From contig HF998332.1 of NCBI GenBank assembly GCA_000433735.1, forward strand, positions 2,041-11,086: a stretch of 9,046 nucleotides of DNA. The letters are read 5' to 3'. The position numbers and the translations under genes are program-made. This DNA comes from Clostridium sp. CAG:167 (lineage in GTDB: Bacteria > Bacillota > Clostridia > Lachnospirales > Lachnospiraceae). How positions within the stretch are numbered: position 1 is the first letter of the stretch; the number at the start of each line of letters is the position of its first letter. Under the pieces are notes generated by a model, which was not told where the DNA came from, ran no database searches, and saw only the letters and a program-made list of their open reading frames with translations. This document shows, piece by piece, positions 5,858-9,046 of this stretch.

Positions 5858-5885
5858 CTGACATACCTCCGTTCTTCTTCTAATC

Positions 5886-5925
5886 CCTGTATAACATAAT
5901 AAACAGTTTAATAATAAAATGCAAG
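5886..5925 (-). promoter_or_regulatory. Possible weak promoter between valS and the 47-residue gene
   Basis: The gap between valS and the small gene is very AT-rich. The minus strand has TTGCAT, a 17-base spacer and TATTAT, beginning at about 5923; only three of six -35 bases match the consensus. An 11-base perfect palindrome, TAAACAGTTTA (5900-5910), overlaps the spacer and the -10. No terminator follows valS, so read-through from the valS promoter is equally possible. Confidence 0.3.
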
Positions 5926-5958
5926 CAGTAAATATCGAAGATATGCGACATTTTTCAA

Positions 5959-8610
5959 CTATTTCTCAAGTTGCGCCAGACGCTGCTGTACCTGTTCCAT
6001 CATTCCTTTGTATTTTTCCAGTTTTTCACGCTCTTCAGCGATCTTCTTTTCCGGTGCCTTGTTTACAAAGTTTGGATTGCCAAGCATTCCCTGGGAACGC
6101 TTCAGCTCACCCTGGAGTTTTTTCTCCTCTTTTTTCAGACGCTCGATCTCTTTTTCAATGTCTACCAGTTCTGCAAACGGAATGTAAATAGTTCCGTCCG
6201 CAATCACAACAGATACTGCGTCATCGGCAATACCGGCTTTGTCCTTCTGGAATGTCACATCGCTTGCCAGACCCAGGGTAGCAAAGAACACCTTATTTTC
6301 CTGGTAAATATCCAGCACGTCCTGCTTTTCTGACACTACGATGACGGATGCTTTTTTGCTTGGCGGTACATTCATTTCTCCGCGGATATTTCGGATGCCT
6401 TTTACTGCTTCTTTGATGCGCTCTACCTTGGCCTCATCCTCTGCAAAGTTTCTTTCTTCTGTGTAAACCGGCCAGTCGGAAACCATAATAGACTGCTCTT
6501 CATCATCCATCAGTGTACAGTAAATTTCCTCTGTGATAAACGGCATATATGGGTGCAGAAGTTTCAAAGCGTCTACCAGTACAGTCTTCAGTGTGTACAG
6601 TGCTGCTGCCTTGGTTGTGTCTTCTTCGTTGTACAGACGAGGTTTTACCATCTCGATGTACCAGTCGCAGAACTCTTCCCAGATAAAGTCATAAATCTTC
6701 TGTACGGCGATTCCCAGGTCAAATGTCTCCATCAACGCAGTAACATCTTTGGCCAGGTTGTTTACCTTGGACAAGATCCATTTATCTGCCTGAGTCAATT
6801 CTTCTTTCTTAACCTGACTGTAATCAACATTTTCATTCTGCTGGAAGTTCATCATGATAAAACGAGATGCATTCCATACTTTGTTGGCAAAGTTACGGCT
6901 TGACTCAACACGCTCCCAGTAAAATCTCATATCATTTCCCGGTGCATTACCGGTTACCAGTGTAAGACGCAGGGCATCGGCACCGTATTTGTCAATGACT
7001 TCCAGTGGATCGATACCGTTTCCTAAAGACTTACTCATCTTGCGTCCCTGGGAATCTCGTACCAGTCCATGGATCAGTACTGTATCAAATGGCACCTGAC
7101 CGGTATGCTCCAGTCCGCTGAACATCATTCTCATAACCCAGAATGGGATAATGTCATATCCGGTTACCAATGTGTTGGTCGGATAGAAATATTTCATTTC
7201 TTCCGTATCATCCGGCCATCCCAGTGTGGAAAATGGCCACAGTGCGGAACTAAACCAGGTATCCAGTGTATCCGGATCCTGTCTCATTTCTTTTCCGCAT
7301 TTTGGACAGGTGCAGGAGTTTTCCTTGGTTACTACCAGTTCTCCACAGTCGTCACAGTAAAAGGCCGGGATCTGATGTCCCCACCACAACTGACGGGAAA
7401 TACACCAGTCACGGATATTTTCAAGCCAGTGGAAATAAGTCTTGTTAAAATGCTCTGGTACAAATTTGGTCTTGCCTTCTTTTACTGCGTCAATGGCTGG
7501 GCCGGCCAATGGTTTCATTTTTACAAACCACTGTTTGGAAACTCTCGGCTCTACCGTTGTACCGCAGCGGTAACAAGTTCCTACATTGTGGTCGTGGTCC
7601 TCCACTTTTACCAAAGCACCTTCTGCTTCCAGATCTGCTACGATGGCTTTTCTTGCCTCATAGCGGTCCATACCGGCATATTTTTCATATTCATCTACGA
7701 TCTTAGCATCTTCTGTCAGCACATTAAGAACCAGCAGGTCGTGGCGCAGACCTACTTCAAAGTCGTTCGGGTCGTGGGCCGGTGTAATCTTTACAACACC
7801 GGTTCCAAATTCCATATCTACATACTCATCTGCGATCAACGGAATCTCTCTGTGTACCAGTGGAAGGATCAGCATCTTTCCTACCAGGTCTTTGTATCTT
7901 TCATCGTTTGGATTTACTGCTACGGCAGTATCTCCCAACAGAGTCTCCGGACGGGTTGTGGCCAGATTGATATAGCCGCTGCCATCTGCAAATGGGTAGC
8001 GCAGATGCCAGAAATGTCCCTGCTGGTCTTCGTACTCTACCTCTGCATCGGAAATGGATGTAAGGCAGTGAGGGCACCAGTTGATAATACGCTCGCCACG
8101 GTAGATCAAGCCTTTGTTGTAAAGATTTACAAACACTTCTTTTACTGCTTTGTTGCAACCTTCATCCATGGTAAAACGCTCTCTGTCCCAGTCACAGGAT
8201 GATCCCATTTTCTTCAACTGGGAAACAATCCGGCCGCCATAGGTCTTTTTCCAGTCCCAGGCACGCTCCAAAAACTTCTCTCTTCCCAGATCTTCTTTGG
8301 TCAGCCCTTCCTGTTTCATGGCTTCCACGATCTTTGCTTCTGTGGCGATGGATGCATGGTCTGTTCCCGGCATCCACAATGTTTCATACCCCTGCATTCT
8401 CTTGAAGCGGATCAAAATATCCTGCAAAGTATTGTCCAGTGCATGTCCCATATGAAGCTGTCCTGTGATGTTTGGTGGTGGAATCACAATGGTATATGGT
8501 TTTTTGTCTGGATTTACTTCTGCGTGGAAGTATTTTTTGTTGATCCATTTTGAGTACAAACGATCCTCAATATCTTTGGGATCGTATGTTTTTCCTAATT
8601 CTTTACGCAT
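5959..8610 (-). CDS. valS: Valyl-tRNA synthetase
   Basis: 883 residues, full length for a bacterial class Ia synthetase. It joins valine to tRNA-Val using ATP, in the cytoplasm. The Rossmann catalytic core carries the HIGH-type motif HMGH (53-56) and the KMSKS motif (524-528). The inserted editing domain (about 190-345), which clears threonine mischarged on tRNA-Val, has TTRPETLLGDTAV (218-230) and HDPNDFEVG (279-287). A zinc-knuckle-like pair, CDDC (419-422) and CPKC (435-438), lies in the connective region. The anticodon-binding helical domain follows from about 600. The C-terminus is a Lys/Glu-rich coiled coil (about 815-883), typical of ValRS. AGGAGG is five bases before the ATG. Expression is under a T-box leader. 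Confidence 0.98.
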   Translation of the reverse strand: MRKELGKTYDPKDIEDRLYSKWINKKYFHAEVNPDKKPYTIVIPPPNITGQLHMGHALDNTLQDILIRFKRMQGYETLWMPGTDHASIATEAKIVEAMKQEGLTKEDLGREKFLERAWDWKKTYGGRIVSQLKKMGSSCDWDRERFTMDEGCNKAVKEVFVNLYNKGLIYRGERIINWCPHCLTSISDAEVEYEDQQGHFWHLRYPFADGSGYINLATTRPETLLGDTAVAVNPNDERYKDLVGKMLILPLVHREIPLIADEYVDMEFGTGVVKITPAHDPNDFEVGLRHDLLVLNVLTEDAKIVDEYEKYAGMDRYEARKAIVADLEAEGALVKVEDHDHNVGTCYRCGTTVEPRVSKQWFVKMKPLAGPAIDAVKEGKTKFVPEHFNKTYFHWLENIRDWCISRQLWWGHQIPAFYCDDCGELVVTKENSCTCPKCGKEMRQDPDTLDTWFSSALWPFSTLGWPDDTEEMKYFYPTNTLVTGYDIIPFWVMRMMFSGLEHTGQVPFDTVLIHGLVRDSQGRKMSKSLGNGIDPLEVIDKYGADALRLTLVTGNAPGNDMRFYWERVESSRNFANKVWNASRFIMMNFQQNENVDYSQVKKEELTQADKWILSKVNNLAKDVTALMETFDLGIAVQKIYDFIWEEFCDWYIEMVKPRLYNEEDTTKAAALYTLKTVLVDALKLLHPYMPFITEEIYCTLMDDEEQSIMVSDWPVYTEERNFAEDEAKVERIKEAVKGIRNIRGEMNVPPSKKASVIVVSEKQDVLDIYQENKVFFATLGLASDVTFQKDKAGIADDAVSVVIADGTIYIPFAELVDIEKEIERLKKEEKKLQGELKRSQGMLGNPNFVNKAPEKKIAEEREKLEKYKGMMEQVQQRLAQLEK

Positions 8611-8632
8611 ACTAACCTCCTGAAATTAAACA

Positions 8633-8665
8633 ATTAAAATGAGCCTGCCAGGACGACAAGCTCAT
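8633..8665 (-). terminator. Leader terminator hairpin upstream of valS
   Basis: On the minus strand a stem of about 12 pairs, several of them G-U (arms 8665-8654 and 8650-8639), closes a three-base loop and is followed by a short T-rich run (TTTTAATT). It lies 23 bases before the valS ribosome binding site and is the only hairpin in the leader followed by T residues, so it is the probable conditional terminator. Confidence 0.65.
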
Positions 8666-8921
8666 CAATCTCTTCTATATCGCCACGACATGCCGCAAAG
8701 GACGACAATGCTGCCGTGGTACCACCTTCATTCAAATGTAAAAACATTCCTCATTAGACCGATAACGGGGTCATCCGTCGTCTCCTACTACTGTTCTCTG
8801 GTTCAGAAACGCTGTTTGGAAGCTACCTTCTGCCACTGCCTTGCCAAAACACCTTCCAGCCTGTGGGTGTCTCTCTCTGTGGGGGGCCTGCTGCATACTC
8901 CTCTTCCGCACTACATTATCA
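8633..8921 (-). promoter_or_regulatory. T-box leader (tRNA-Val sensing riboswitch) of valS
   Basis: T-box leaders bind their tRNA, and uncharged tRNA stabilises an antiterminator so that the gene is transcribed. The T-box sequence AAGGTGGTACCACGG is at 8728-8714. Its TGGT would pair with the tRNA acceptor end NCCA with discriminator A, as in tRNA-Val. Stem I features are AGAGAG and GGCTGGAAGGTG (about 8878-8850), the usual distal loop and bulge motifs. A likely specifier codon is GTA (valine) at 8826-8824, preceded by GAA plus one base as in other leaders. An apical GACC/GGTC stem lies around 8771-8756. The 3' end differs from the simplest layout because a second hairpin precedes the coding region. 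The specifier assignment is inferred. Confidence 0.9.
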
Positions 8922-8927
8922 CGGATA

Positions 8928-8956
8928 ATTTTAGCGAAAATGGGGGCGGTTGTCAA
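8928..8956 (-). promoter_or_regulatory. Sigma-A promoter of valS
   Basis: TTGACA (8956-8951), a 17-base spacer and TAAAAT (8933-8928) on the minus strand make a near-consensus housekeeping promoter. Transcription would start near 8921, which fits the beginning of the T-box Stem I and gives a leader of about 310 bases. Confidence 0.9.
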
Positions 8957-9046
8957 GGGGTGTCTGGTTTTTCAGTGGGTCGCCAGCATAGGAATTACTT
9001 TATGTTCTGTGGGCGCTTTCGCTACGACAAACGCGCAGAAGTGTCG

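Noticed and set aside
7069..8202. A 377-codon open frame on the plus strand, antisense to valS
   Set aside because: It lies wholly inside the valS coding region, has no ribosome binding site or family-like motif, and its Cys/Tyr/Phe/His-rich composition is what the complement of a real gene gives.
8771..8956. A 61-codon minus-strand frame upstream of valS
   Set aside because: It covers the promoter and the T-box Stem I region; the RNA structure explains the sequence and no ribosome binding site precedes the frame.
1..9046. CRISPR arrays, insertion sequences, phage genes, tRNA or rRNA genes
   Set aside because: No regularly spaced repeats, transposase or phage-like frames, terminal inverted repeats or tRNA cloverleaf were seen on either strand.

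Overview
The window is chromosomal, low-GC, spore-forming Firmicutes DNA. Protein style, the T-box leader and the gene order (valS, a zinc-ribbon/TPR protein, spoIIAA-spoIIAB-sigF, spoVAA-spoVAB) point to Clostridia, most likely Lachnospiraceae. I would not name a genus from the sequence alone. Every gene I can support is on the minus strand, so the window is read from high to low coordinates.

Region 1 (9046 to about 4250) is a valyl-tRNA synthetase transcription unit. A strong housekeeping promoter (8928-8956) drives a T-box leader (about 8633-8921) that senses uncharged tRNA-Val and controls valS (5959-8610). After a 100-base AT-rich gap with a possible weak internal promoter come a 47-residue acidic protein (5714-5857) and a zinc-ribbon/TPR membrane protein. 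That last gene is split into two overlapping frames (5030-5695 and 4318-5100), which looks like a one-base frameshift in a single ancestral gene. A strong intrinsic terminator (4250-4288) closes the unit.

Region 2 (4217 to 2721) is the classical spoIIA operon: anti-anti-sigma SpoIIAA, anti-sigma kinase SpoIIAB and the forespore factor sigma-F. The genes overlap or sit within a few bases. A perfect 7-base Spo0A box lies just in front of the spoIIAA ribosome binding site.

Region 3 (2726 to 1490) is a forespore unit. A near-ideal sigma-G promoter (2697-2726) overlaps the sigF stop codon. It leads into an unrecognised 52-residue single-pass membrane protein, then spoVAA and spoVAB. The usual companions spoVAC, spoVAD and spoVAE do not follow.

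Region 4 (1494 to 1) is a regulator/protease pair: a BlaI/MecI-family repressor and an M56 (BlaR1/MecR1-type) membrane metalloprotease that runs off the window. The promoter has two matching operator dyads 32 bp apart, and its -35 element contains the spoVAB stop codon. No terminator separates it from the spoVA genes.

I see no phage, transposon, CRISPR or defence system. The points most worth a second look are the split TPR gene, the small sigma-G-linked membrane protein, the promoters embedded in the stop codons of upstream genes, and the unusual 3' end of the T-box leader.
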